A stretch of 64,000 nucleotides of DNA from Phreatobacter stygius (GTDB lineage Bacteria > Pseudomonadota > Alphaproteobacteria > Rhizobiales > Phreatobacteraceae): the NCBI RefSeq assembly GCF_005144885.1, contig NZ_CP039690.1, forward strand, positions 5,345,001 to 5,409,000, in the 5' to 3' direction. The position numbers and the translations under genes were made by a program. Shown here piece by piece: positions 25,417 through 34,129 of this stretch. The notes under the pieces were generated by a model. It saw only the letters and a program-made list of their open reading frames with translations. It was not told the origin of the DNA and did not search any database. Each line of letters opens with the position of its first letter. Positions within the stretch are counted from its first letter, which is position 1.

Positions 25417-25876
25417 GAAACATGACGGGCGGCCGTCTTGTCAAGGCAGCGGATGCGGGGAGGGGACGGACCGGGAGGACCCGGGCGACTGGCGAGCCGC
25501 GCGCGGCCGACAGGGCACGATGCGAAAGGTTTCGTGCAAACCCTTTCGCTCGGGAGCTAGGTGTGAGGTCCCAATAGGTTATCCACTCGGTCCGGACCGA
25601 GGAAGCCTTGCACGATGAGCGCCGTGAGATCGAGGCTGGCGCCGGAGCGAGGTCAGATGGGCGGTTCCGGCACGAGTCTCGAAGGACGCAAGGCCCGCCA
25701 GCTTTCACCGCCGATCGTTAGATGTGTGAATCCGCTGGCTCCCTTGGGAGAGGGCCGCGGGCGCCCATGCTGAATCGGGATCTTCGCCGGTCGGCGCAAG
25801 GCTCTGACCCGACTCAGGTTTTGCCAGTACAATGCGAAGGCCTGTCACGCCGGCGCCAGCGGCAGGCCCGCGGCTC
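25417..25876. other. Gene-free region with hairpins
   Basis: I see no convincing gene in this 460-bp stretch. It contains a near-perfect hairpin GCGAAAGG...CCTTTCGC (25519-25546), the perfect palindrome CTCGGTCCGGACCGAG (25586-25601), and GTGTGAAT...CTCCCTTGGGAGAGGG (25724-25754), a relative of the palindromes at 13781 and 49810. Confidence 0.6.
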
Positions 25877-26605
25877 TCAGATCAGTGTCACCTTGCCGGT
25901 CGACAAGTCGTAGACGCCACCGACCACCTGAAGCCTCTTGCCCGCGACACGCGCCGACAGGATCGGCGCGGCGACCTTCAGCTTCTCGACGTTCAGCCGG
26001 ACATTGGCGATGGTTGCGGCCGCCATCAGGTCGGCCGGATTGTCCGTTTTCGCCGCATCCACCGCCGGGCGGATGGCATTGATCAGCGCCGGCAGGTGAC
26101 CGGGCAAAGTGGTGTTGTTCCGGACGACGTCGATGGTCGCACTGACCGCGCCGCAGCCGCTGTGGCCGAGCACCAGGATGACCGGCGCGCCCAGCACCTC
26201 CGAACCGAACTCCAGGCTCGCCAATCCGTCCTCATTGACGAAATTGCCGGCCACCCGCACCACGAACAGGTCGCCCGGGCCCTGGTCGAAGGCAAGCTCC
26301 GGGGCGATGCGCGAGTCGGCGCAACTGACGATCGAGGCGATCGGGTGCTGCGACTGGGCCAGTGCGGCGCGCCGGGCGGAGAAATCGCGCTCGTTCGGAG
26401 TATTGGCGGCGTAGCGGGCATTGCCCTCCATGATGCGCTTGAGCGCAGCCTCGGCCGAGATGGCATTCTGTGGCGGGCTTTGCGCCGATGCCGGGGCGAG
26501 GCCGGTAACGGCCATGCCGCCGGCAAGCGCGAGGCCGCAGGAGGCCTTCAAAAGGGAGCGCCGGGAGAACCGGCCGAAAGCGGGAGATCCGCATGACTCG
26601 CACAT
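25877..26605 (-). CDS. Beta-class carbonic anhydrase with Tat signal
   Basis: This zinc enzyme interconverts CO2 and bicarbonate. The zinc ligands are visible in SIVSCADSRIAPE (Cys, Asp-Arg dyad) and LGHSGCGAV (His, Cys). The N-terminus contains a twin-arginine signal FSRRSLLKASCGLALAGGMAVTGLAPASA, so it is exported folded to the periplasm. ATG 26605 has GGAGGG 8 bp upstream and gives 242 residues; an earlier in-frame TTG lacks a ribosome site. An N-terminal CESCG precedes the Tat motif. The gene stands alone. Confidence 0.92.
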   Translation of the reverse strand: MCESCGSPAFGRFSRRSLLKASCGLALAGGMAVTGLAPASAQSPPQNAISAEAALKRIMEGNARYAANTPNERDFSARRAALAQSQHPIASIVSCADSRIAPELAFDQGPGDLFVVRVAGNFVNEDGLASLEFGSEVLGAPVILVLGHSGCGAVSATIDVVRNNTTLPGHLPALINAIRPAVDAAKTDNPADLMAAATIANVRLNVEKLKVAAPILSARVAGKRLQVVGGVYDLSTGKVTLI

Positions 26606-26864
26606 GAGCTGTCCCTCCAAGGTCTGTCCGGCGCGTCATTGCGCCCGGGCCGAGGCCCATGCGCCATTTGCAGCTGGCGGAAGGGGTGCCTGGAAGCCCA
26701 AATATTGCAGCTATCGGTTCAGGGTTTCCGTGGCGTTAAGCCGCTGGAGACAATGCAATCTATGGGAGCGCCCGTGCGGATGGCGCGCGAGGGCGAACGC
26801 GTTCCCGCGGTCGCGACGAGCCGCGCCCTATCTCCTGACGACCTCGCGTGCTAGCTTCACCAGC

Positions 26865-27209
26865 GTGTCAGCACAAAACCCCAGCACCACGCCAGCGACC
26901 GAGGCCGTGCGCCTCGGCCTCCGATTGCACCCGGATATCGTGGCGGCGCTCGACCGGTTCATCACCGAGGAAAAGCCCGGCGCCAGCCGGCCTGAGGCAT
27001 TGATCGCCGCCTTTGTGGAATGGGCCAACGGGCGGGGTTATCTCGTCGGCGGCCCGTCGGTGCGATCGCCTGCCCAGCGCAAGGTGTCGGAAGAACGGGT
27101 GCGCACCCATGCCGCGGCCAAGGTCGACGTCATGTTGGCCAATGTGCCGGCCAGCGCCGACGACAAGGCGAAGCGCCGGGGCAAGCTGACCGACAAGCAG
27201 AAGCCCTGA
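26865..27209 (+). CDS. Hypothetical protein, 114 aa, possible ribbon-helix-helix N-terminus
   Basis: From GTG 26865 the protein reads VSAQNPSTTPATEAVRLGLRLHPDIVAALDRFITEEKPGASRPEALIAAFVEW. The VRLGLRLHPDIVAALDRF...SRPEALI part resembles an RHH DNA-binding or CopG-like module. The C-terminus is lysine/arginine-rich (ADDKAKRRGKLTDKQKP). The frame is open further upstream, but the better protein-like sequence starts here. No partner toxin is visible next to it. Confidence 0.55.
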   Translation: MSAQNPSTTPATEAVRLGLRLHPDIVAALDRFITEEKPGASRPEALIAAFVEWANGRGYLVGGPSVRSPAQRKVSEERVRTHAAAKVDVMLANVPASADDKAKRRGKLTDKQKP

Positions 27210-27225
27210 AGGCCGGCGTCCGGCT

Positions 27226-27321
27226 TCAGAAGATGGCCGGCAGCATCGAGCCGATGGCCACGGCCATGATGAAGCCGATCACCATGAGGGTCGAAACATA
27301 GGCCAGATCCAGACTGCGCAT
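27226..27321 (-). CDS. 31-aa single-span membrane protein
   Basis: A very short frame encodes MRSLDLAYVSTLMVIGFIMAVAIGSMLPAIF. A strong ribosome site AGGAGG lies 6 bp before ATG 27321. One transmembrane helix spans residues 8-29. It is convergent with the 114-aa gene, whose stop lies 17 bp away. No family is recognised. The ribosome site and clean hydrophobic helix are the support. Confidence 0.6.
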   Translation of the reverse strand: MRSLDLAYVSTLMVIGFIMAVAIGSMLPAIF

Positions 27322-27413
27322 CTCGACCTCCTATTGACTGTTTCGCCGCAGGTGCCCGCGGTGGCTGCCTCGATGTCCCCTGATCGCCGCCATATGGCGG
27401 TTCGCCCCGCGGA

Positions 27414-27665
27414 TCAGGCCGCCATCGCGGCCTTGCGCCGTCCGGCGGCGAGCCCGGCCGAGAGCAGCGGCTGGACCGAACGCAAGCCGGCATTGCCGGT
27501 CTCGACGATCGCCGTGGCAATGGTCGCCCGCGCCATGACATCGTTCGGGGCGACGCGGAGCTGGTCGCAGCAGCGGCAGAAGACCGCTTCCATCAGCCGC
27601 AGTTCCTGAGGTGAATAGGAACCGATCGGACGCGGCTCGCGGGTCACTTTCGGCATGCTGGTCAT
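27414..27665 (-). CDS. Small conserved-looking protein, about 83 aa
   Basis: The protein reads MPKVTREPRPIGSYSPQELRLMEAVFCRCCDQLRVAPNDVMARATIATAIVETGN after a possible three-residue extension (start 27665 or 27654; GAAGGG is near both). A CRCC cysteine cluster is present and there is no signal peptide. It lies upstream of the 31-aa membrane protein on the same strand (gap 92 bp). The function is not recognised. Confidence 0.6.
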   Translation of the reverse strand: MTSMPKVTREPRPIGSYSPQELRLMEAVFCRCCDQLRVAPNDVMARATIATAIVETGNAGLRSVQPLLSAGLAAGRRKAAMAA

Positions 27666-27995
27666 CCCTTCGCTGAAAGGGCCGGGAGCATGGCTCGTCA
27701 TGCAGTCGCCGGCGCCGAGGTTGTCCTGGCCAGCGATCCCTGATCATAGCACGGCCCAGGGCGGGATGACGGAAAATCGGGCCGGCCGCGCGGCTACCGG
27801 CCCGGCGAGATCCGCCTGATGCGGCCGGGTGGCGCCGACGCCGCTCGCTCCCCATTTTGTGCATGGCTCCGGATCGGGCGAGATGCCGGATGTTTCGCCG
27901 GTGGCCGAACCGCTCGCGGGACGCTACACCCCAGCCTTGCCGGGTCGGGCATCCGGCGCCGGGCAGGCGCGCGGGCAAGTGGGATCGAGGGTTGA

Positions 27996-28463
27996 ATGGA
28001 CGCGCTTCGCTTCGCCGGTAATGTCCTGTGGTTCCTGCTCGGCGGTCTGATTGCCGGCCTGATGTGGTATCTCGCCGGGCTGATCGCGGCGGTCACCATT
28101 GTTGGCCTGCCCTGGGCTTTCGCCTGTTTCCGGCTGGGCAATTACACCTTCTTTCCTTTCGGTCGCGAGGTCATTTCCAAGCGCGAACTGTCAGGCGAGG
28201 GCCAGGGCGCCATGGCGCCGCTGCGTCTGATCGGCAATATCATCTGGTTCGTGCCGATCGGCTTTTCGCTGATGGTGGTGCATATCCTGGCTGCGATCGC
28301 CTGCTTCATCACGATTATCGGCATTCCCTTCGGTTATGCCCATCTGAAGCTCGCCCAGGCCTCGGTTTTCCCGCTCGGCAAGCGGATCGTCGCAACGGAT
28401 GTCGCCAACCTCGCCCGCGAACGCAATGCCGCCAGCGTCTTGGCCGCGCTGCGCTGGCGGTAG
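27996..28463 (+). CDS. yccF: YccF-domain membrane protein
   Basis: The 155-residue protein contains two repeats of the YccF (DUF307) unit. Each has a hydrophobic pair: NVLWFLLGGLIAGLMWYLAGLIAAVTIVGLPWAFACFRLGNYTFFPFG, and IGNIIWFVPIGFSLMVVHILAAIACFITIIGIPFGYAHLKLAQASVFPLGK. The repeated GLPWAFACFRL / GIPFGYAHLKL and FPFG / FPLG are characteristic. It is an inner-membrane protein of unknown role. Confidence 0.9.
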   Translation: MDALRFAGNVLWFLLGGLIAGLMWYLAGLIAAVTIVGLPWAFACFRLGNYTFFPFGREVISKRELSGEGQGAMAPLRLIGNIIWFVPIGFSLMVVHILAAIACFITIIGIPFGYAHLKLAQASVFPLGKRIVATDVANLARERNAASVLAALRWR

Positions 28464-28472
28464 GGGATAGAA

Positions 28473-28607
28473 CGCGAATAGCGAATGGCGAATGGGGCAT
28501 GATGTGAGACGCTTTGCGCATGGCCCTTGCCGCCGGAGGCAAGCGATGCGCTCCCCCTTCATCCCCATTCGCTATTCGCTATTCGCCACTCGCTATTCGC
28601 CACTCGC
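28473..28607. repeat. CGAATRG-arm palindromic repeat, copy D
   Basis: Left arm CGCGAATAGCGAATGGCGAA and right arm a run of ATTCGCT/CACTCGC units flank a small internal palindrome (CCTTGCCGCCGGAGGCAAG). It separates the convergent yccF and ECF41 sigma genes. The right arm encodes the last residues and the TAG of the sigma factor. Confidence 0.88.
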
Positions 28608-29468
28608 CCCCACCATCGCCCCGATACGCTGCAGCTTGTCCGGATTGCGGGTCACATAGATCGCCACGATCCGGCCGTCCTCGATCGCGAAGGCGGTGGT
28701 TTGCAGCACGCCGTTCTGCAGTGAGACGATGCCGGGCAGGCCATCGATCAGGCCGCGCGCCAGGATCTGCGGCGGCAGATAGCCGGGCCGTTTGGAAAGG
28801 TCTGCGAAGAACTGCGCCACGGCCTGGCCGCCGATGATTGGCGCCGGGGCCGCCGGGCGCTTGCCGCCGCCATCGGCCTGGGCCACGACATCGGCGGCGA
28901 GCAGGCTCCTGAGCGCCGTCACGTCGCCCGAGCGCGTCGCCGCCATGAAGGCATCGGCAATTTCGAGACCGCGGTCGCGCGAGACCGGAAAGCGTGGTCG
29001 CGCCGCCCGCACATGATCGCGGGCGCGCGCCGCCAATTGCCGGCAGGCGGCGGGTTCGCGGCCGATGGCCTCGGCCACCGTGTCGAAGTCCTGGCCGAAC
29101 ACGTCATGCAGCAGGAAAGCCGCGCGCTCGAGCGGCGACAGCCGTTCGAGCGCCATCATCAGGGTCAGCGTCAGGTCGTCGGCATCGCCGGCTTCGGGCT
29201 CGGCTTCGAATATCGGCTCGGGCAGCCACGGACCGATATAGGTCTCGCGCCGGGCCCGGGCCGATTTCAACTGGTCGAGGCAGAGCCGGGTGACGGTGCG
29301 GGTCAAGAACGCTTCCGCGTTGGCCACCGCCACACGGTCGGTCTTGTGCCAGCGGACATAGGCGTCCTGCACGACATCCTCGGCCTCGGCGAGCGAGCCG
29401 AGCATGCGATAGGCGATGCGAATGAGCCGCGGCCGCATCCGGTCAAAGGCCAATCCGTCCTCACCCAT
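28593..29468 (-). CDS. ECF41-type RNA polymerase sigma factor
   Basis: Sigma region 2 (FDRMRPRLIRIAYRMLGSLAEAEDVVQDAYVRW) and region 4 (LTLMMALERLSPLERAAFLLHDVFGQDFDTVAEAIG...CRQLAARARDHVR) are followed by a SnoaL-like C-terminal domain. Hallmarks of ECF41 are present: WLPEP in the linker, DGGGK in the extension, and NPDKL near the end. In this group the C-terminal domain controls activity in place of an anti-sigma factor. The gene is read after a carboxymuconolactone decarboxylase-like gene, the usual ECF41 partner and target. ATG 29468 has AGGAG 9 bp upstream. The final ASGE and stop come from repeat D. Confidence 0.93.
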   Translation of the reverse strand: MGEDGLAFDRMRPRLIRIAYRMLGSLAEAEDVVQDAYVRWHKTDRVAVANAEAFLTRTVTRLCLDQLKSARARRETYIGPWLPEPIFEAEPEAGDADDLTLTLMMALERLSPLERAAFLLHDVFGQDFDTVAEAIGREPAACRQLAARARDHVRAARPRFPVSRDRGLEIADAFMAATRSGDVTALRSLLAADVVAQADGGGKRPAAPAPIIGGQAVAQFFADLSKRPGYLPPQILARGLIDGLPGIVSLQNGVLQTTAFAIEDGRIVAIYVTRNPDKLQRIGAMVGASGE

Positions 29469-29511
29469 TGTCGTCATGCTCCTGCGCGTCATGTCTTGGT
29501 TGTCATGCCTT

Positions 29512-29553
29512 GGTCGTTACGCCGTGGTCGTTACGCCGTGGTCGTTACGCCGC
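29512..29553. repeat. 14-bp tandem repeat between ECF41 sigma gene and its partner
   Basis: Three head-to-tail copies of GGTCGTTACGCCGT (last base changed in the third) overlap the stop codon of the decarboxylase-like gene and lie in the leader of the sigma gene. Slippage here would change spacing in the sigma gene's leader. Confidence 0.85.
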
Positions 29554-30009
29554 TTGGCCGACCGGCTGGTCGACCGGGTGCACGAAGCGGAAACCGATGG
29601 CGAAGCGGTTCCAGGCATTGATCGTGATGATCATCAAGGTGAGCTTGACCTGCTCTTCCGGCGAAAATTCGGCCTGCAGAGCCTGGTAATCTTCGTCCGA
29701 TCCATGGGTTTCGGCGACCCGGGTGAGCGCTTCGGTCCAGGCCAGCGCCGCCCGTTCGCGCGCCGTATAGAGCGGCGATTCGCGGAACGCGTCGAGCAGC
29801 AGCAGCCGCTCCGCCGTCTCGCCGGCCTTCATCGCCTCCTTGCCGTGCATGTGGATGCAGTTGGCGCAGCCATTGATCTGCGAGGCCCGCATCTTGACCA
29901 GTTCCAGGAGGTTCTTTTCCAGGCCGCTCTCGGTGGCCTTGGCGCCAAGGTCGAGCAAGGCCTGCATCGTGGCGGGGGCGGCGGCAAAGGGGTTCAAGCG
30001 CGGTTTCAT
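29545..30009 (-). CDS. Carboxymuconolactone decarboxylase/AhpD-family protein, ECF41 partner
   Basis: The 154-residue protein has the AhpD-like redox motif KMRASQINGCANCIHMHGKEA (CxxC plus His) and EQVKLTLMIITINAWNRFAIGF. Members act as alkylhydroperoxidases or as carboxymuconolactone decarboxylases; the CANC motif favours the redox type. It lies directly upstream of the ECF41 sigma gene, and such partners are usually transcribed by that sigma factor. ATG 30009 is preceded by GGAGA. Confidence 0.9.
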   Translation of the reverse strand: MKPRLNPFAAAPATMQALLDLGAKATESGLEKNLLELVKMRASQINGCANCIHMHGKEAMKAGETAERLLLLDAFRESPLYTARERAALAWTEALTRVAETHGSDEDYQALQAEFSPEEQVKLTLMIITINAWNRFAIGFRFVHPVDQPVGQAA

Positions 30010-30167
30010 CTGTCGTCTCCTGTCGAAGGCGCTTCTGGAGCGTCCGACGCCAAGACGAGGAGGCATTGTCCGGTGTGACATGCCCTGCGAAGATTTTTGT
30101 CCGCGCGGTTCCAAGTAATTGTTTTAGAAGGCTAAAAATTTTGTGTCGGCACGCCGCCGCGACCTGC

Positions 30168-30395
30168 TCAGTCGCTGCGCCAGCGGCGCATGGAGCGATA
30201 GCCGTCGTCACGTTGGCGATAGACCCGCCGCTCGTAGACGCGTCGGCCGCGGCCATTGTCGGTGATGATGGTGTCGACCCGGGTGTGAACGCCATTGGAG
30301 GAGTTCGAACTCGAGTTCGACGAGGTATTGCCGGCTTGACCTGGTGTCGCGAGGGCAAGGGTCGCCAGCACCGAGGCGATGAGCAGATGTTTCAT
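30168..30395 (-). CDS. Small secreted protein, 75 aa
   Basis: A signal peptide (MKHLLIASVLATLALATPGQAG) precedes a serine/asparagine stretch (NTSSNSSSNSSNG) and a very basic, arginine-rich tail. ATG 30395 has CAGGAGA upstream. Its mature form would be short and positively charged in the periplasm. No family is recognised, and it lies between the two sigma-factor loci. Confidence 0.65.
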   Translation of the reverse strand: MKHLLIASVLATLALATPGQAGNTSSNSSSNSSNGVHTRVDTIITDNGRGRRVYERRVYRQRDDGYRSMRRWRSD

Positions 30396-30610
30396 CGCGG
30401 ATCTCCTGTTTCCGAGCGGAGTGCGAGCAAGCCTGATCCGGCTTGAACGGGCGATGAACCGGCCGGTCACGTGTCGCGCCGGCGTGGTGTCCAGGTCGCT
30501 CGGGGCCATGCCTAGTCGTACCGGCCGGTTCGATCCTGCGGTGCGTCAATGTCGACAGGGCGTGTCGCATGTCGCGGCCCTCCGGGGTGACCGGCTGACG
30601 CTGGTCGAGC

Positions 30611-31597
30611 TCAAGCGCCTGACGGCGGCCGAATTGGCGCCCGGGCCGGCGCCAAGCCGCCCATGACATCGCGCATGACGCCGTCCATGACATAGCGGGC
30701 GTAGCGGAAGTCGCGGATGCGGACGATCCGGTCGCCGGCCCAACCGAGCAGCACCGGGTAAAGTGGTGTGGCGGTGGCATCGGCGGGATCGCTGACCAGC
30801 AGACAAGGCTGCCCGTCGACGAAGCCGGCCGATACCAGCCAGGCATCGATCCGCGCGTAATTGGAAAAATAGCCGGCGACGTCGGACCGGCCGTTCAGCC
30901 GCTTGCGATTGACCAGGTCGAGTTCGACCTCGTCGGCGAGCCGATCGCGGATCGCATCGAAATCGCGGGCATTGAAGCGCTCGACGTAGAAGGCGAGCAG
31001 CCGGCGCTGATCCCCTGAGAGTACCGGCGAAACCAGGTCTTCCGGTTCGTCGGCGAGCCGGCGCAGCCGCGCCCGGCCGCGCGCCAGCACCGCCTTTACG
31101 GCGGTTGGGCTCGTCTCCAGGACCGCCGCGGTTTCCTTCAGCGAATAGCCGAGGACGTCGGCCAGGATGACACTGCCGCGCTGGGCGACCGACAGCCGCA
31201 TGAAGGCGGCGAGGCTGGCGGCGACCACCGCGCGATCGCCGGTCCGGTCGGCCGGATCGGCCAGCGCTTCGGCGTCGGCTTCGTCGGGAAAAGCGACGTG
31301 CAGTGCCGCGCTCCTGGCCCGCCGGCGCAGGAAATCGAGCGCGGCATTATGCGCGATGCGGAACAGCCAGGCCTCGGGCACCGCAATCGTCCCGACCCGC
31401 CGCCGCGCCTCCATGGCTTTGACCAGCGTCTCCTGCACCACGTCCTCGCCGTCGATCACCGAACCGGTCATGCGCGCGCAGTAGCGGTGCAGTTTCGGTC
31501 GGAGCGCCGCGAAGACCCGGTCGAGATCGGCCTCGGTGCTTGCGGCGCGGACGACAGGCGCTCCCGCGGTACCGAGGACAATTCCCTGAAATCCCAT
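30611..31597 (-). CDS. ECF RNA polymerase sigma factor with SnoaL-like C-terminal domain
   Basis: Region 2 reads LHRYCARMTGSVIDGEDVVQETLVKAMEA with AWLFRIAHNAALDFLRRRAR. Region 4 reads AQRGSVILADVLGYSLKETAAVLETSPTAVKAVLARGRARLRRL. A C-terminal part of about 150 residues (LLAFYVERFNARDFDAIRDRLADEVELDLVNRKRLNGRSDVAGYF) is SnoaL/NTF2-like. It resembles SigJ-like sigma factors and lacks the ECF41 motifs seen in the neighbouring sigma gene. No anti-sigma gene is adjacent, so the C-terminal domain probably acts in regulation. ATG 31597 has GAGG 8 bp upstream. Confidence 0.9.
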   Translation of the reverse strand: MGFQGIVLGTAGAPVVRAASTEADLDRVFAALRPKLHRYCARMTGSVIDGEDVVQETLVKAMEARRRVGTIAVPEAWLFRIAHNAALDFLRRRARSAALHVAFPDEADAEALADPADRTGDRAVVAASLAAFMRLSVAQRGSVILADVLGYSLKETAAVLETSPTAVKAVLARGRARLRRLADEPEDLVSPVLSGDQRRLLAFYVERFNARDFDAIRDRLADEVELDLVNRKRLNGRSDVAGYFSNYARIDAWLVSAGFVDGQPCLLVSDPADATATPLYPVLLGWAGDRIVRIRDFRYARYVMDGVMRDVMGGLAPARAPIRPPSGA

Positions 31598-32079
31598 GGC
31601 CAAACCTCATGCAGGCGCGCGTCGCCTCTTGCCCAAGGACGTTCGGCACCGGTCGAAAGAGACGGCCGCGGGAAATATTTTTGCAGCCGCATCCTTTTCG
31701 AGCCGCAACACGTCTTCAGCCGCGCGACGAAAAGCTTTTCCGAACCCAGCCCCTCCGGAGCGAGGGCGGTTCACCCGCGCCATACAGGGCGCCGGCGCCG
31801 CCCTGGTCATGCCGCCGGCGGCGGCAACCCGTTGACCGACTTGCCCGCCTTCAAGGCCTTTGCCGCCGACGTCCGCGGCCGCTGCGAGGCGCCGCCGGTT
31901 GCGGTGGCGCTGACGGAGATCGGCAGTTATCGGATGTTCGGTGCACAAGGCAGCTGAAACAAAGCGGATGCCCCGGCACGGAAACCGCCCTATAGTCGCG
32001 CATCGTTCGACCTCGCCGGGGCGCCGGATCGTCTGTTTGCGCCTTGTCAATTGGATGCCTCGTATCGGGACGGGGCCGG
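31598..32079. other. Intergenic region without a firm gene
   Basis: This stretch between divergent sigma and histidine kinase genes probably contains both promoters. A short rightward frame near 31831-31957 (ending ALTEIGSYRMFGAQGS) looks protein-like and might be a remnant or a small gene, but it has no clear start or ribosome site. Confidence 0.4.
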
Positions 32080-34074
32080 ATGTTTGCGGAGAATCGCACC
32101 CTGGTTCCAGCCGACGTGTTGATCACCGAAGAACTGCGCAGGCGCCCGTTCAAGCCGGCCAATCTCCAGGCCGAGGCTGAGGCTTTCCGCGAGCTCTCGA
32201 GCCTGATCGCGCGCAATCCGAACCGGGCGATCAATCGTTTCATGGAGCTTGCGGTCAGGTTGTGCCGGGCCGGTTCGGCCGGACTGAGCCTGATCGACGA
32301 GAACGAGGCGGGCGCGGAGGAATTTGTCTGGGAGGCGATATCGGGTGCGCTGAAAGGCCATGTCGGCGGCACCATGCCGCGCCATTTCAGCCCCTGCAGC
32401 CTCTGCCTCGACGCCGGACGCACCGTCCTGGTCCGTCAGCCGTCGCTGACTTTCAGTGCGTTCGAGGCGCTCGCGCAACCGGTGACCGAAGAACTGGTGG
32501 TGCCGCTCTTCGACACCGGCGGCCTGGCGCTCGGTGCGCTCTGGGTGGTCCATCACGAGGCCGACAAACGTTTCGATGCCGAGGACGCGCGCGTCATGGA
32601 GCATCTGGCGGTCCAGCTGGTGCTGGCGCTCAAGCTGCGCGACCGGATGGAGAAGAAGGTCAGCGCCCATCGCAGCAACGTGGCGCTGCGCGAGACCAAT
32701 ATCGAGCTCGCCGAGACCTCGGCCTTCCTCCAGAGCATTCTCGATTCCAGCACCGACTGCATCAAGGTGCTGAGCCTGGACGGCACGCTGGAACTGATGA
32801 ATTCCGGCGGCCTCGGCGTCATGGAAATCGACGACTTTGCCGATGTCGCCGGCTGTTCATGGCCGACCATGTGGAGCCCTGGAACCGGTGACGGCGACGA
32901 CAACGACGCCCGGCGGGCCATTCGCATCGCCGCCGCCGGTGGCATCAGCCGCTTCCAGGGGTTCAGCCCGACCGCCAAGGGCACGCGGAAATGGTGGGAT
33001 GTGGCGGTCACTCCGATCATCGGCGAAGACGGCCGGCCGCAGAAACTGCTCGCCGTGTCGCGCGACATCAGCGGCGTCAAGGCGGCCGAGGAGCGCCTGG
33101 CGGCGAGCGAGCGGCGGCTGCGGGTCGCCCAGAATTTCGCCGAGGTCGGCACCTTCGAATGGGATATCGGCAGCAATATCGTCTACCCGTCCGAGGAGTT
33201 TTGCCGGCTTTGGGGTATCGAGCCGCAGGCGGCGCTGCCCGGCGACATCTTTTCGACCCATGTCCATCCCGATGACCGGCATCTGCTGCTCGCCCGCCGT
33301 GACGGGCCCATCGAAAATGCCGGAGACTATGTCGAATATCGCGTCATGCAAGGCGAGGAGGTGCACTGGCTGGCCCGCCGTGGCGATGTGCTGCGTGATG
33401 CCGAGGGACGGCCAACCAGCGTGCTCGGCGCCTGTTTCGACGTCACCGACCGGCGCAAGGCCGAGGAGCAGCAGCGCCTGCTGATGCAGGAACTGACCCA
33501 CCGGGTGAAGAACACCATGGCGATGGTGCAGGCGATCGGCTCGCAGACCCTGCGCAGTGCCCATTCGGTGGAAGAGGCCGGCATCGCTTTTGCCGCCCGC
33601 ATGCAGGCGCTGTCGGCGGCCCACGACGTGCTGATTCATTCGAACTGGTCGAGCACCAGCCTCAGGCCGCTGATCGAACGGGCGGTCCGGTTGCACGACG
33701 ATACCGGCAGCCGTTTCAGCCTGGACGGACCCGAGCTGGTTCTGGGGCCGCGGGCGGCGCTGACCCTGGCGCTGACCTTGCATGAACTTGGCACCAACGC
33801 GCTGAAATATGGCGCCCTGTCCAACGACCAGGGCCGGGTCGCGCTGAAATGGACGGTCGATGACACCGGCGCCGGGCGACGGGTGGTGATGAGCTGGCGT
33901 GAGACGGGCGGGCCCAAAGTTGCCCCGCCCTCCGCCAAGGGCTTCGGCTCGCGGCTGATCCGGCTCGGCTTCGGCGTGCCGTCCGGCGTGGTCGACCTCG
34001 ATTTCGCCGACGGCGGCGTGACCTGGACGGCCAGCGCCGCACTGGCCGAAATCCAATTCTCCTCGGGAGACTGA
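32080..34074 (+). CDS. HWE-family sensor histidine kinase (GAF-PAS-PAS)
   Basis: The 664-residue soluble kinase has no membrane helix. Domains in order are GAF (about 30-200, with CSLCLDAG and VTEELVVPLFDTGGLALGALWVVHHE), a PAS domain (about 225-340), a second PAS/PAC (about 350-465, FEWDIGSNIVYPSEEFCRLWGI), then an HWE kinase core. That core has the phosphorylated His in MQELTHRVKNTMAMVQAIGSQTL, N-box LHELGTNALKYGALS, the WxE of VVMSWRETGGP and the G-box GFGSRLIRLGF. HWE kinases are common in alphaproteobacteria and often sense light or general stress. No response regulator is adjacent. A terminator follows. Confidence 0.92.
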   Translation: MFAENRTLVPADVLITEELRRRPFKPANLQAEAEAFRELSSLIARNPNRAINRFMELAVRLCRAGSAGLSLIDENEAGAEEFVWEAISGALKGHVGGTMPRHFSPCSLCLDAGRTVLVRQPSLTFSAFEALAQPVTEELVVPLFDTGGLALGALWVVHHEADKRFDAEDARVMEHLAVQLVLALKLRDRMEKKVSAHRSNVALRETNIELAETSAFLQSILDSSTDCIKVLSLDGTLELMNSGGLGVMEIDDFADVAGCSWPTMWSPGTGDGDDNDARRAIRIAAAGGISRFQGFSPTAKGTRKWWDVAVTPIIGEDGRPQKLLAVSRDISGVKAAEERLAASERRLRVAQNFAEVGTFEWDIGSNIVYPSEEFCRLWGIEPQAALPGDIFSTHVHPDDRHLLLARRDGPIENAGDYVEYRVMQGEEVHWLARRGDVLRDAEGRPTSVLGACFDVTDRRKAEEQQRLLMQELTHRVKNTMAMVQAIGSQTLRSAHSVEEAGIAFAARMQALSAAHDVLIHSNWSSTSLRPLIERAVRLHDDTGSRFSLDGPELVLGPRAALTLALTLHELGTNALKYGALSNDQGRVALKWTVDDTGAGRRVVMSWRETGGPKVAPPSAKGFGSRLIRLGFGVPSGVVDLDFADGGVTWTASAALAEIQFSSGD

Positions 34075-34100
34075 GCGGCGGCCGGATCGGGCAAAAAAAG

Positions 34101-34129
34101 AGCCCGTTCCAGGCACGGAACGGGCTTTT
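34101..34129 (+). terminator. Rho-independent terminator of the histidine kinase gene
   Basis: Stem AGCCCGTTCC / GGAACGGGCT with a 6-base loop ends in TTTT. A run of seven A just before it (34093-34099) would also serve transcription from the right. Confidence 0.85.

Noticed and set aside
25722-25755. GATGTGTGAAT...CTCCCTTGGGAGAGGG as the remnant end of another IS4-family copy
   Set aside because: Only about 11 bp match the IS end. The rest is better explained as one more palindrome of the CCTCTCCC family that the IS used as target.
31831-31957. A short rightward frame ending ALTEIGSYRMFGAQGS as a gene
   Set aside because: It has no clear start codon with a ribosome site and no family match. 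It is mentioned only within the intergenic note.
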